Below are positions 33,195 to 40,856 of a stretch of DNA of 40,856 nucleotides, in pieces (position 1 is the first letter of the stretch; each line of letters starts with the position of its first letter). The translations under genes and the position numbers were made by a program. The notes beneath the pieces were generated by a model. It made no database searches, was not told where the DNA came from, and saw only the letters and a program-made list of their open reading frames with translations. The stretch is from JAZKSG01 sp964384785 (lineage in GTDB: Archaea; Thermoplasmatota; E2; DHVEG-1): NCBI GenBank assembly GCA_964384785.1, contig CAYLLH010000105.1, positions 1-40,856 of the forward strand, read 5' to 3'.

Positions 33195-33596
33195 TTATTC
33201 CACTATTAAATCTTTTGAATATTTGTCTGTATCTGCTAAGAGGAATTCGTCACTCATACTCAAGCATTTAACAGGGCAGATATCATTACATTGACTGCAG
33301 AAACAACACCTTGAAACATAAATCTTAATCTTTTTTTCTTCCGGTTTAAACTCTATTGCTTCACATGGACAAACACGTATACAAAGCTTACAGCCTATAC
33401 ATTTTTCTTTATCATATTTTATTTTTCCACGAAAACCTTCGGGTGTTTTAATAGGTGCTGTAATGGTGGCTTTACCATTTTTCACATCTTCAAGAAACTG
33501 AGTGACATCATTAGGTGTATATTTAGCTGGAAACTTGTTAGTCCAAGGTTTTTTGAATAACTGTGAAAAAACCTGCGGAAGCATACTAAACTTCAT
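33195..33596 (-). CDS. Group 4 [NiFe]-hydrogenase polyferredoxin subunit (NuoI/EchF/MbhN-like)
   Basis: A 133-residue subunit with two [4Fe-4S] motifs, CIGCKLCIRVCP (about 66-77) and CCFCSQCNDICP (about 97-108), in the NuoI-like fold that links ferredoxin to the small subunit. The N-terminal 50 residues (SQLFKKPWTNKFPAKY) are typical of the family. It starts one base after the large-subunit stop. In Mbh and Ech operons a NuoH-like membrane gene is normally nearby; none is present here. Confidence 0.93.
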   Translation of the reverse strand: MKFSMLPQVFSQLFKKPWTNKFPAKYTPNDVTQFLEDVKNGKATITAPIKTPEGFRGKIKYDKEKCIGCKLCIRVCPCEAIEFKPEEKKIKIYVSRCCFCSQCNDICPVKCLSMSDEFLLADTDKYSKDLIVE

Positions 33597-33597
33597 T

Positions 33598-34854
33598 TTA
33601 TTTCATCAACCTCCTAGTTTTTTCAACACTTAATTTCCTAAGTGTTTCTTTATCAAGCTCATATTTATTATCATTTTTTTTCTGAATAAAACCAACTCGG
33701 TTTGTACAACTCATACATGGATCAGTAGATGCTGCAACGATAGGTATATCAGCAATTTGTTCACCTTTTAGCATTGGAATCCATGGTAAAATGTTAGCGT
33801 AGGTACTAGCTCTAACTTTCCAAGTATAAGGATGCTCGCTTTCACCATTAAATTTAACATAATGAACACATTCCCCGCGTGGTGCTTCATGCCTGCCGAA
33901 TCCTTCACCATTTGTTTTTTTGACTTGAGCAAGAAGTTTAGGAAGTTTTTCTTCAGCAAGTAAATCTCCTGCAGGGATTTTATCAATACATTGTTCTATA
34001 AGATCAATTGATTGTTTAACCTCAAGTAGTCTAACAATAATTCGATCATATACATCACCTTTTACTTTACCAGTTAAAAGATCAGGTGTCATATAATCAA
34101 AATCTAAATCCCCATATGCTGAATATGGTTGATCAATTCGCACATCTTTTTTTACACCGCTAGCTCGGGTTGTAGGTCCTACTGCACAAAGATTCATAGC
34201 ATCCTTATTTGTTAGAATGCCGCAGTCTTGGCTACGAAGTTTAAATGTTTTATCATCAAGGAAAACTTTTCTTAGTTTTTCAAAATTGTTTTTAAGATAA
34301 TCTAGTGTCTCCTGAATCTTAGGAACTTGTTCTTTTGTAACGTCACGCCTTACTCCACCAATCTGAATAATTGCTTTTGTGACACGGTTACCTGTTAAAT
34401 ATTCTGTTAAGTCAAGAGCTTTCTCCCTTATCTCCCAAGTTAGAAATAAAACACTGTCAAAGCCTATCTCATGAGCTGCAACACCTGCCCACAGTATATG
34501 TGAACAGATACGTTCAAGTTCACCTTGAATAACACGAATATACTCAGCTCTTTCAGGAACTTCAAGTTCCATAGCATTTTCAACAGCTCGAGCAAAAGCA
34601 ATAGGATGACTAATAGAGCAAATACCACAGATTCTTTCAGCAAGATAAAGAATCTGAATAGGATTACGTTTTAAACCAGTCCATTCAATAGCTCGATGAA
34701 CATGACCTAAAAGAACATCAGCATCAACAATTCTTTCACCGTCTACTTCAAACTGAAACATAACAGGTTCTTTTAGAGCAGGATGAATCGGACCGATGGG
34801 TAGCTGATAAGTAGTTTTTGATTCATCAATCTCCGTTTGTTTTTTCACAGTCAT
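33598..34854 (-). CDS. Group 4 [NiFe]-hydrogenase large (catalytic) subunit
   Basis: A 418-residue NuoD-like catalytic subunit with both nickel-binding motifs intact: RICGICSISH (Cys 76 and 79) and DPCMSCTNR (Cys 380 and 383). EAPRGECVHYV is the group 4 signature. A 32-residue tail follows Arg 386. In E. coli HycE a tail after the equivalent Arg is removed by HycI, and a HycI-like protease gene lies at 40296. So the enzyme should be active in H2 evolution or uptake with ferredoxin. The start overlaps the NuoC-like stop by four bases. Confidence 0.96.
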   Translation of the reverse strand: MTVKKQTEIDESKTTYQLPIGPIHPALKEPVMFQFEVDGERIVDADVLLGHVHRAIEWTGLKRNPIQILYLAERICGICSISHPIAFARAVENAMELEVPERAEYIRVIQGELERICSHILWAGVAAHEIGFDSVLFLTWEIREKALDLTEYLTGNRVTKAIIQIGGVRRDVTKEQVPKIQETLDYLKNNFEKLRKVFLDDKTFKLRSQDCGILTNKDAMNLCAVGPTTRASGVKKDVRIDQPYSAYGDLDFDYMTPDLLTGKVKGDVYDRIIVRLLEVKQSIDLIEQCIDKIPAGDLLAEEKLPKLLAQVKKTNGEGFGRHEAPRGECVHYVKFNGESEHPYTWKVRASTYANILPWIPMLKGEQIADIPIVAASTDPCMSCTNRVGFIQKKNDNKYELDKETLRKLSVEKTRRLMK

Positions 34855-35402
34855 TTTTTATCACCATCATGAAGATTTCGAACATATTTTTCCATACCTT
34901 TCTCATCTTTTCTCCACGGAAAAACATCCTCCGGCCAATCATCAGGTAAAAACAAACGACGGTCATCGGGAATGCCAATAACTTTAACACCCAGCATTTC
35001 TTGTTTTTCACGTTCTGTTATAAGTGCACCAGGTATGTAATCACAAATCGTTTCAATTTCAGGTTTATTTTTAGGGAGATCAACTGAAAAATTAAGACTA
35101 ATTTCTTGGCCTTTTTCACCAAAATAAATCGAAAAATGATAAATCAACTCAATAGTCTTTCCAAGATCATTACCAGAAACAACAGCAAGATGTGGAAACT
35201 CCAAATCACATAAATGCTTAATTAAATCCTTAAAAATACTTTTATCGATTTTCATCCAAATCTGATGAGTTTCAATCTTTTTTAAACCATTCTTTTGAGT
35301 TTCAATTTTACTATCAATGATTTTCTTTTTGAATTCCTCTTTGAAATACTTGACAATACCCTCAGGATCCAGTTTTTCCTTCATTTTTTCTTTTTCAGCC
35401 AT
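34851..35402 (-). CDS. Group 4 hydrogenase NuoC-like subunit (EchD/MbhK-like)
   Basis: A 183-residue subunit related to the 30-kDa subunit of complex I. The C-terminal REKQEMLGVKVIGIPDDRRLFLPDDWPEDVFPWRK carries the NuoC signature. The N-terminus is a Lys-rich helix. ATG 35402 follows the small-subunit stop directly, with GGAGGCG about 10 bases upstream; the longer frame to 35429 would overlap the upstream gene by 26 bases and is rejected. Confidence 0.9.
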   Translation of the reverse strand: MAEKEKMKEKLDPEGIVKYFKEEFKKKIIDSKIETQKNGLKKIETHQIWMKIDKSIFKDLIKHLCDLEFPHLAVVSGNDLGKTIELIYHFSIYFGEKGQEISLNFSVDLPKNKPEIETICDYIPGALITEREKQEMLGVKVIGIPDDRRLFLPDDWPEDVFPWRKDEKGMEKYVRNLHDGDKK

Positions 35403-35403
35403 A

Positions 35404-35841
35404 CTATTTTTTCGCCTCCAAAGTTTCAAGTTTAACCCAAGCCTTTGCTACACCGTTTATTATTGCTTCAGGTCGTGGTGGACAACCAACAACATGAACA
35501 TCAACGGGTATAACCTGATCAATAGGGCCTACAAGATTATATGATTCATAGAAAACATCACCTGTATTACCACAATTTCCTACGGCAATAACTGCTTTAG
35601 GTTCAGGCATCTGTTCATAAATCCGTTTAACCCGGTCAGCCTGCTGCCGGGTCACAGGTCCTGTGATAAGAAGTACATCAGCATGTCTAGGTGTTCCAAC
35701 AAGTTTTATACCAAAACGTTCAACATCATAACGAGGACACAAAGCAGCAATAATTTCAATATCACAACCATTGCAAGAACCACTATTGCAATGATACACC
35801 CAAAGAGCTTTTTTAAATGCTTTAGTCAAACCTTTTGCCAT
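35404..35841 (-). CDS. Group 4 [NiFe]-hydrogenase small subunit (NuoB/EchC/MbhJ-like)
   Basis: A 145-residue subunit carrying the proximal [4Fe-4S] cluster. The ligands lie in CNSGSCNGCDIE (residues 18-28), GNCGNTGDVF and VVGCPPRPEAI. There is no signal peptide or C-terminal extension, as in group 4 enzymes. TTGGAGGCA precedes the ATG. TATA-like ttttaaata (about 35908-35918, complement) suggests an operon promoter between hypE and this gene. Confidence 0.95.
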   Translation of the reverse strand: MAKGLTKAFKKALWVYHCNSGSCNGCDIEIIAALCPRYDVERFGIKLVGTPRHADVLLITGPVTRQQADRVKRIYEQMPEPKAVIAVGNCGNTGDVFYESYNLVGPIDQVIPVDVHVVGCPPRPEAIINGVAKAWVKLETLEAKK

Positions 35842-35930
35842 AAAATCTATATGCCTCCAATAAAACCAATAATCTTTAAAGAGTTGGCATTGAGGTAATC
35901 TTGTTTACTATTTAAAAATTTGTGGAAAAA

Positions 35931-36986
35931 TTAGCAAATCCTTGGAACAGGATCTCCAATTGGTTTAGATAGAATTCTTTTTCCACCTATAGATGTCTCT
36001 AAAACCACTCCTTCGACAGAATTGGTTACTTCACCAATTATATTTGCGTTTTTTCCAAGGGGATGTTTTTTGATTTCATTTAAAACAACTTCTGCTTTTT
36101 CTTTTACTACACCTATTACAACTTTTCCTTCATTTCCAATATTTAATGGATCTATTCCTAGCATATCGCATGCAGAAACTACGCCTTTTGGAATCGGTAT
36201 CTTTTCTTCCTCAATTATTATACCTGTTTTGGATTTTTCACTAAACTCATTTAATGTATTAGCAAGGCCACCACGAGTTGGATCTTTTGCTGAAACAACT
36301 CCTCCGATTTTTAATGCTTTTTCAAGTAGATTATTTATTGGTGCGACATCAGATTTTATACTGGTTTCAAAACCATAACCTTCACGAAAACTCATCAAAG
36401 CAATCCCATGTTCACCAATGTTGCCTGAAAGAATTATTTTATCACCAGGTTTAAAATTAGAATCAAGTAGCCAACGGCTGTTAAAACTACGATATCGTTT
36501 TACTTCTTTGATATTTTCATCAAGAACACTGGTTCTTTTACCTATGCCACTAGTATTTATCATAAATTCCTGTATTGCTTTTTTTTCAACAACCTTTGTA
36601 TCACCTGTAATAATTGGAACCCTTGCTTTTTCAGAAGTCTTACTCATACTTTTTATAATGGTTTCAAATTTATCTTCATCTAATCCTTCTTCAATTATAA
36701 AACCAGCTGAAAGCGCAATTGGTTTAGCTCCCATAACTGCTACATCATTAACTGTTCCAGCGACAGCGAGGCTACCAAGATCTCCGCCTGGAAAAATAAT
36801 TGGACTAACAGTGTGTGAATCAGTAGAAAAAACTATATCATCAATCACAGAGGAGTCATCAAGCATCGACAAAGATACATCAATGTTTTGTTGTTCTTTT
36901 TTAAAATATTTCAAAATTTTTTCTTTTACAAGCTGATCCATTTGTTCTCCGCCGGCGCCTTGAGAAAGTTTTATTTTTTTGACCAT
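35931..36986 (-). CDS. hypE: Hydrogenase maturation protein HypE
   Basis: A 351-residue HypE that dehydrates the carbamoylated C-terminal cysteine to thiocyanate, making CN for the active site. KLSQGAGGEQMDQLV, TDSHTVSPIIFPGGDLG, GTVNDVAVMGA, ITGDTKVV and DPTRGGLANTLNE are present, and the protein ends in the required PRIC. It starts the minus-strand hydrogenase cluster. The AT-rich promoter at 37019-37030 may be shared with the divergent PQ-loop-like gene. Confidence 0.97.
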   Translation of the reverse strand: MVKKIKLSQGAGGEQMDQLVKEKILKYFKKEQQNIDVSLSMLDDSSVIDDIVFSTDSHTVSPIIFPGGDLGSLAVAGTVNDVAVMGAKPIALSAGFIIEEGLDEDKFETIIKSMSKTSEKARVPIITGDTKVVEKKAIQEFMINTSGIGKRTSVLDENIKEVKRYRSFNSRWLLDSNFKPGDKIILSGNIGEHGIALMSFREGYGFETSIKSDVAPINNLLEKALKIGGVVSAKDPTRGGLANTLNEFSEKSKTGIIIEEEKIPIPKGVVSACDMLGIDPLNIGNEGKVVIGVVKEKAEVVLNEIKKHPLGKNANIIGEVTNSVEGVVLETSIGGKRILSKPIGDPVPRIC

Positions 36987-37018
36987 AAATTTTTTTCAGT
37001 TTATTTGGATGCACAACC

Positions 37019-37030
37019 TTTATTTATAAT
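37019..37030. promoter_or_regulatory. Divergent TATA region between hypE and a PQ-loop-like gene
   Basis: tttatttataat reads as a TATA-like element on both strands. It lies 27-38 bases before the ATG at 37057 on the plus strand and about 33 bases before the hypE ATG on the minus strand. One or two overlapping promoters are likely. The gap holds nothing else. Confidence 0.4.
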
Positions 37031-37056
37031 CTATCCTTGTCAAGAATTCGAAAAAA

Positions 37057-37368
37057 ATGTTTCTAAATATATTTGATCCAATACTTCAAAATATTACTAG
37101 CTGGCAGGATTTAGTTATAGCAGTAATTGGTCTACTTTTTGGTTTTATACTTATCCCTCAACTATATGATGTAATTAAAAAAAACATTGTTTTGAATCTT
37201 TATACAGCAGCTTTAACAACGATTGGCTTGTATATAATGACTGCAACATTTTTTACAATGGGTTTTTGGATAACATTTATTGCAGATTTTTTTACAGCAA
37301 CAGTATGGCTTTTATTGTTTATTTTTTCCTATTTAAATTTTAGAAAAATTAGAGATAAAAAAAATTAA
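37057..37368 (+). CDS. Small PQ-loop-like (SemiSWEET-type) membrane protein
   Basis: A 103-residue protein with three membrane helices. GLLFGFILIPQLYDVIKKN contains the Pro-Gln pair followed by a basic loop seen in PQ-loop/SemiSWEET half-transporters, and helix three ends in FSYLNFRKIRDKK. Such proteins dimerise to carry sugars or other small solutes. The match is by pattern only and the substrate is unknown. Short 5' leader without Shine-Dalgarno. Confidence 0.6.
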   Translation: MFLNIFDPILQNITSWQDLVIAVIGLLFGFILIPQLYDVIKKNIVLNLYTAALTTIGLYIMTATFFTMGFWITFIADFFTATVWLLLFIFSYLNFRKIRDKKN

Positions 37369-37376
37369 AATTTTTT

Positions 37377-38237
37377 TTATTTCAGATATTTTTTAAGTAA
37401 TACTTTTTTAATCTGTGGATCAACATTATTTTTTACAGCTTCTGGAGAAGTTATTAAAGCATCCTCTAATGCATTCTTGCATTCACAGCTTCTTTCATGT
37501 CCGATTTTTGGGATTAGTTTTCTTATAATTTCAGCTAAGTTATTATTATTTTTTTTAAGATTTTCAACAACATTTGTAACTGTTACATCTTCCTCTCCTT
37601 CATACCAGCAGTCATAATCAGTAACAGTAAGTATTCCACACAGACACATTTCTGCTTCTCGAGCAAGTTTTGCTTCTGGTGCCAATGTCATACCTATTAC
37701 ATCGATATTCCATGAACGGTATAGTTTTGATTCTGCTCTTGTTGAAAACTGTGGTCCTTCCATGGAAATGTATGTTCCGTAGTGTACATCTACATCGATT
37801 TCTTCGATGGTTTCATAAGCAAGTTCTGAAAGTTTATTACAGAATGGATCAGCAAAGCCCACATGAGCCACTATTCCTTCTTCGAAAAAAGTTGTATCTC
37901 GTTTAAATGAACGATCTATTAGTTGATCTGCTATTACAAAATCACATGGTTTAATCCTTTCCCGTAGGCTTCCCACTGCAGCTGTTGAAATAAGGTATTC
38001 TACACCACATTCTTTTAATGCAAAAATATTAGCTCTGTAGTTTACCTTATGAGGTGGATAAGTGTGTCCTTTTCCATGACGTGGTAAAAATGCTACTTCT
38101 GTATCATTTATTTTACCTAAGGTTACCTTAGCGGATGGTTTACCAAAAGGTGTGTCCACTTCTATTTCTTCTTTATCTTTTATAACATCCATGCTGTATA
38201 GGCCGCTTCCACCTATTATTCCAATTTTTACTGACAT
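37377..38237 (-). CDS. mtnP: S-methyl-5'-thioadenosine phosphorylase
   Basis: A 286-residue phosphorylase that splits methylthioadenosine into adenine (or, in some archaea, acts on methylthioinosine) and methylthioribose-1-phosphate. IGIIGGSGLYSMD, PRHGKGHTYPPHKVNYRAN, STAAVGSLRERIKP, MEGPQFSTRAES and VTDYDCWYEGE are the family motifs. It lies next to the divergent adenine phosphoribosyltransferase, which would recycle the adenine formed. Confidence 0.93.
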   Translation of the reverse strand: MSVKIGIIGGSGLYSMDVIKDKEEIEVDTPFGKPSAKVTLGKINDTEVAFLPRHGKGHTYPPHKVNYRANIFALKECGVEYLISTAAVGSLRERIKPCDFVIADQLIDRSFKRDTTFFEEGIVAHVGFADPFCNKLSELAYETIEEIDVDVHYGTYISMEGPQFSTRAESKLYRSWNIDVIGMTLAPEAKLAREAEMCLCGILTVTDYDCWYEGEEDVTVTNVVENLKKNNNNLAEIIRKLIPKIGHERSCECKNALEDALITSPEAVKNNVDPQIKKVLLKKYLK

Positions 38238-38324
38238 AATTGTTTATTTGCGAATAGAAATAACTAAAAAAGCTTTTTGCTTATCAAAAAAACAAAAAAA
38301 ATTGTTTTTATGGGTGAAAAAATT

Positions 38325-38852
38325 ATGACTAATTCTATTAGAAAAAAAATACGCACGATTCCTCATTGGCCAAAAGAAGGTATAATGTTTAGAGATATAA
38401 CCACTCTACTTCAGGATCCAGATGGATTCAAAGAAACAATAGATATTCTACATAAACGATATAAAGATCAAAAAATCGATAAAATTATTGGTATAGAATC
38501 ACGTGGTTTTATTTTTGGAGCACCCCTTGCTTATCTACTTGGTTGTGGTTTTGTACCAATACGTAAACCAGGTAAACTACCCGGGGAATGTGAAAGCGAA
38601 GAATACACTCTTGAGTATGGTACAGACAAAATTGAGATACATAGAGATGCAATTAAAAAAGGTGAACGAATCGTAATAGTAGATGATCTTATTGCTACAG
38701 CAGGTACGGCTAGTGCAGCTCGTAACTTGGTTAAAAAACTTGGTGGAACACTTGTGGAATGTGCTTTTATTGTAGAACTTGTAGATTTAAAAGGCCGAGC
38801 TAAACTTAAAGGAGAAAAAATTTACTCTATTGTTGAATTCGAAGGCGAATAA
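38325..38852 (+). CDS. apt: Adenine phosphoribosyltransferase
   Basis: A 175-residue PRTase. IRTIPHWPKEGIMFRDITTLLQDP is the Apt N-terminus; IGIESRGFIFGAPLAYLLG, FVPIRKPGKLPGE and the PRPP-binding IVIVDDLIATAGTASA follow. It converts adenine and PRPP to AMP. ATG 38325 has GGGTGAA upstream and begins at the family start; the frame extends to 38277 without support. It is divergent from mtnP, forming an adenine salvage pair. Confidence 0.95.
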   Translation: MTNSIRKKIRTIPHWPKEGIMFRDITTLLQDPDGFKETIDILHKRYKDQKIDKIIGIESRGFIFGAPLAYLLGCGFVPIRKPGKLPGECESEEYTLEYGTDKIEIHRDAIKKGERIVIVDDLIATAGTASAARNLVKKLGGTLVECAFIVELVDLKGRAKLKGEKIYSIVEFEGE

Positions 38853-38926
38853 TAAAAAAACAATCTATTTTTTTTCTTTTTCAAAAGTCTATTAAAGGTC
38901 TAATTAAATTATAATTATTGCTTTAG

Positions 38927-40288
38927 ATGTGGGATGTAGTCATAATTGGTGCCGGACCTGCGGGTCTTTTTGCTGCATATGAATTCGCTACAAACAGTGA
39001 TTTAAAAATTTTGGTTGTCGATAAAGGAAAAGATATCAACAACCGTAGATGCGGATCTATTTCTAATTATAAACGTTGTTTGAAATGTAAACCCTGCAAT
39101 ATTCTGTGTGGTCTTGGTGGAGCAGGTGGTCTTTCTGATGGAAAACTTAACCTAAAATCTAATGTTGGCGGCAATCTTGAAGAGTTTGTAAGCAAAGATG
39201 AAGCAGATAGTCTTATTGAAAAAATTGATCAAGTTTTTCTTAAACATGGTGCTTCAGGGAAACTTTATGGTAAGAATTCTCATGAACTTGAAAAAAAGGC
39301 AGCTGCTGCGGGTATTGAATTTATACCAATTCCTCAACGTCATATAGGATCAGATATGCTACCATCTGTTATGACTTCTTTTAAAAATTTTTTAGAAGAA
39401 CATGGTATTGTTTTTTCATTAAATACAGAAATAGTTGAAATTAAAAACAATGATGGTTTTGAATTGTTTCTAGGAAACGGTGAAACAATCAAATCTCATT
39501 TTGTTCTTGCCGCTACTGGTCGTGCTGGATCTGACTGGCTTACTCAGGAAGCAGAAAAACTTGGAATTAATACTCGTTTTGCACCAATTGATATAGGAGT
39601 CCGTGTTGAGGTTCCATCTGTTATTATGGAAAATATTGTTGAATATGCTTGGGATCCAAAGTTTCATATTTTTACTAAATCATATGATGATTTCGTTAGA
39701 ACTTTTTGTACTTGTCCAAATGGTTATGTTGTAATGGAGGATTACGGCAAGTATATTGGTGTAAATGGTCATTCAAGCAATAGTGAAAAATCGGATAACA
39801 CAAATTTTGCGTTTCTAACACGTGTAAAACTTACTGAACCTGTTGAAAACACAACAGCTTACGGTGTCTCAATTGCAAAACTAGCAACAACCATTGGTGG
39901 AGGAAACCCGATTATACAAAGACTTGAAGACCTACGTGAAGGACATCGTTCAACCAGAAATCGTATAGAGAAATCATTTGTAAATCCCACTCTTGAAAAT
40001 GCAACACCTGGTGATATCTCAATGGCTTTACCTCACCGGGTTGTAACTAATGTTTTAGAAGGACTTGAAAAACTAGATGAAGTAATACCGGGTGTGAATA
40101 GTGATTCAACTCTTCTTTATGCTCCAGAGATAAAATTTTACTCGATGCGTTTTATTGTAAACAATAGCCTGGAGACCAATGTTTCAGATTTTTTTGTTGC
40201 AGGTGATGGAGCAGGGCTGTCACGTGGAATTGTAGCTAGTGCAGCAACAGGAATAATAGCAGCACATGGAATAATAGAAAAAGTGTAA
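38927..40288 (+). CDS. FAD-dependent dehydrogenase (COG2509 family)
   Basis: A 453-residue flavoprotein. The N-terminal Rossmann motif VVIIGAGPAGLFAAYE binds FAD. CGLGGAGGLSDGKLN and the Cys-containing loop KRCLKCKPCNILC are typical of COG2509 dehydrogenases. The C-terminal FFVAGDGAGLSRGIVASAATG closes the FAD site. The substrate is unknown for the family. A hydrogenase protease gene follows after 7 bases, so they may be co-transcribed. Confidence 0.9.
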   Translation: MWDVVIIGAGPAGLFAAYEFATNSDLKILVVDKGKDINNRRCGSISNYKRCLKCKPCNILCGLGGAGGLSDGKLNLKSNVGGNLEEFVSKDEADSLIEKIDQVFLKHGASGKLYGKNSHELEKKAAAAGIEFIPIPQRHIGSDMLPSVMTSFKNFLEEHGIVFSLNTEIVEIKNNDGFELFLGNGETIKSHFVLAATGRAGSDWLTQEAEKLGINTRFAPIDIGVRVEVPSVIMENIVEYAWDPKFHIFTKSYDDFVRTFCTCPNGYVVMEDYGKYIGVNGHSSNSEKSDNTNFAFLTRVKLTEPVENTTAYGVSIAKLATTIGGGNPIIQRLEDLREGHRSTRNRIEKSFVNPTLENATPGDISMALPHRVVTNVLEGLEKLDEVIPGVNSDSTLLYAPEIKFYSMRFIVNNSLETNVSDFFVAGDGAGLSRGIVASAATGIIAAHGIIEKV

Positions 40289-40295
40289 CCAATTC

Positions 40296-40745
40296 ATGGT
40301 AAAATATCTAATATTATGTATCGGTAACCCTCAGGGTGGAGATGATTCAGTTGGGCCGTATATTGCTGAAAAACTAAAAAAACACCAGTCTGATAATTTA
40401 ATAGTTATTAATGCTGAAACCGTTCCAGAAAACTATACTGGTATGGTAAAACAAGAAAAACCTGATGTTTTAATTATCGTTGATGCTATTGAAATGGGTA
40501 TAAATCCTGGTGAAACCAGAATTGTTAAGTCAGAAAAAATTGGTGAAATGCATATCAGTACTCATGGAATACCAATATCTGTTTTAGTTAAATATTTAAA
40601 AACATTTGTAAAAAAAATTATACTAATAGGTATACAACCATCATCTATGTCTGGTGAAATATCAGAAAAAGTTAAAAATAGTGCAAAAAAACTCATAGAT
40701 TTAATCAAAGAAGAAAAAATAAACACTATAAAAAAATTAAAATAA
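40296..40745 (+). CDS. hycI: Hydrogenase maturation protease (HycI/HyaD family)
   Basis: A 149-residue peptidase that removes the C-terminal tail of the NiFe large subunit after nickel insertion. ILCIGNPQGGDDSVGPYIAEKL holds the first Ni-sensing acidic residue, VPENYTG and IIVDAIEMG the second, and STHGIPISVLVKYL and ILIGIQPSSM follow as in HycI. It is close to the HycI type that serves group 4 enzymes, matching the 32-residue tail of the large subunit at 33598-34854. Confidence 0.94.
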   Translation: MVKYLILCIGNPQGGDDSVGPYIAEKLKKHQSDNLIVINAETVPENYTGMVKQEKPDVLIIVDAIEMGINPGETRIVKSEKIGEMHISTHGIPISVLVKYLKTFVKKIILIGIQPSSMSGEISEKVKNSAKKLIDLIKEEKINTIKKLK

Positions 40746-40856
40746 AAACTAATTTGTTTTAGAGCCTGTCTGAGAAATAATTTCATATCATCTGGCACTA
40801 TTTTATTGTTTGGACTTTACTCATCTTGATTAATGATACTATTGAAAAAAAAATTA
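40746..40856. other. Window-end AT-rich sequence, nothing assigned
   Basis: The last 111 bases hold no complete gene. The stretch agcctgtctgagaaataa (about 40763-40780) looks like the kind of sequence found at some IS ends, but no transposase is visible before the window stops. Confidence 0.2.

Noticed and set aside
33598..34854. Selenocysteine in the hydrogenase large subunit
   Set aside because: All active-site positions are encoded as ordinary Cys and there is no in-frame TGA at the nickel motifs.
34826..35011. Minus-strand frame overlapping the NuoC-like gene
   Set aside because: An alternative-frame shadow; the NuoC-like frame has clear family motifs and coupled start and stop codons.
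40763..40856. Edge of an insertion sequence at the window end
   Set aside because: The sequence resembles some IS termini by eye only. No transposase, inverted repeat partner or target duplication can be seen within the window.
1..40856. tRNA or rRNA genes
   Set aside because: In this AT-rich window I saw no GC-rich segment with a T-loop GTTCGA-type motif or rRNA signature in any intergenic gap.

Overview
The window is a compact, AT-rich stretch of an archaeal chromosome. Archaeal markers: AT-rich TATA boxes about 25-30 bases before starts, many leaderless or TTG/GTG starts, T-tract 3' ends, a GDGT (tetraether lipid) synthase-like radical SAM protein, standalone Lrp ligand-binding and wHTH regulators, a DUF89 phosphatase, MTA phosphorylase, and a group 4 (Mbh/Ech-like) [NiFe] hydrogenase. 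Low GC, many lysine-rich signal peptides and a large C25-like surface protein would fit an anaerobic Thermoplasmatota-type or related euryarchaeal lineage. That placement is inference. No rRNA, tRNA, CRISPR array or transposase gene was found.

Layout. 0.1-3.4 kb: a wHTH regulator, an Lrp-type sensor domain, tiny minus-strand ORFs, and an ABC exporter whose ATPase carries an N-terminal zinc ribbon. 3.5-5.8 kb: M32 carboxypeptidase and exonuclease III in one operon. 5.9-7.9 kb: two secreted unknowns and a deoxyribosyltransferase-like enzyme. 8.0-14.1 kb: one-strand iron-sulfur/redox cluster: DUF134 regulator, two MPGGD-type Gly/Arg-rich proteins, Mrp ATPase, two NifX-like proteins, DUF89 phosphatase, two MinD-ferredoxin ATPases, cupin and thioredoxin. 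14.1-16.1 kb: zinc-ribbon protein, family 4-like uracil-DNA glycosylase with an extra Cys-rich tail, cysteine synthase. 16.3-22.5 kb: secreted or membrane proteins, including a 1182-residue C25-like protein. 22.7-26.5 kb: OsmC, the tetraether synthase homologue, a Cys-rich protein, and hypC-hypD. 26.6-29.5 kb: an unknown, an RHH protein, two orphan response regulators and a DUF1624 membrane protein, among three direct copies of a 33-bp repeat. 29.5-37.0 kb (minus strand): membrane protein, ferredoxin, hypF, hydrogenase subunits, hypE. 37.0-40.7 kb: PQ-loop-like protein, MTA phosphorylase, adenine phosphoribosyltransferase, COG2509 flavoprotein and a HycI-type hydrogenase protease.

How it works together. 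HypC, HypD, HypE, HypF and the HycI-type protease would build the Fe(CN)2CO centre and trim the large subunit of the group 4 hydrogenase encoded here. HypA and HypB are not in the window, nor is any membrane ion-translocating subunit, although all four soluble modules are present. The Mrp/MinD/NifX cluster is a plausible iron-sulfur or metal-cofactor delivery system for such enzymes. MTA phosphorylase and APRT form an adenine/methylthio salvage pair. The most unusual observations are the repeat-delimited sensory segment at 27.2-29.5 kb, the hydrogenase operon without its membrane arm, the Cys-rich domain shared by the glycosylase and a standalone protein, and two shared palindromes near 0.46 and 1.17 kb.
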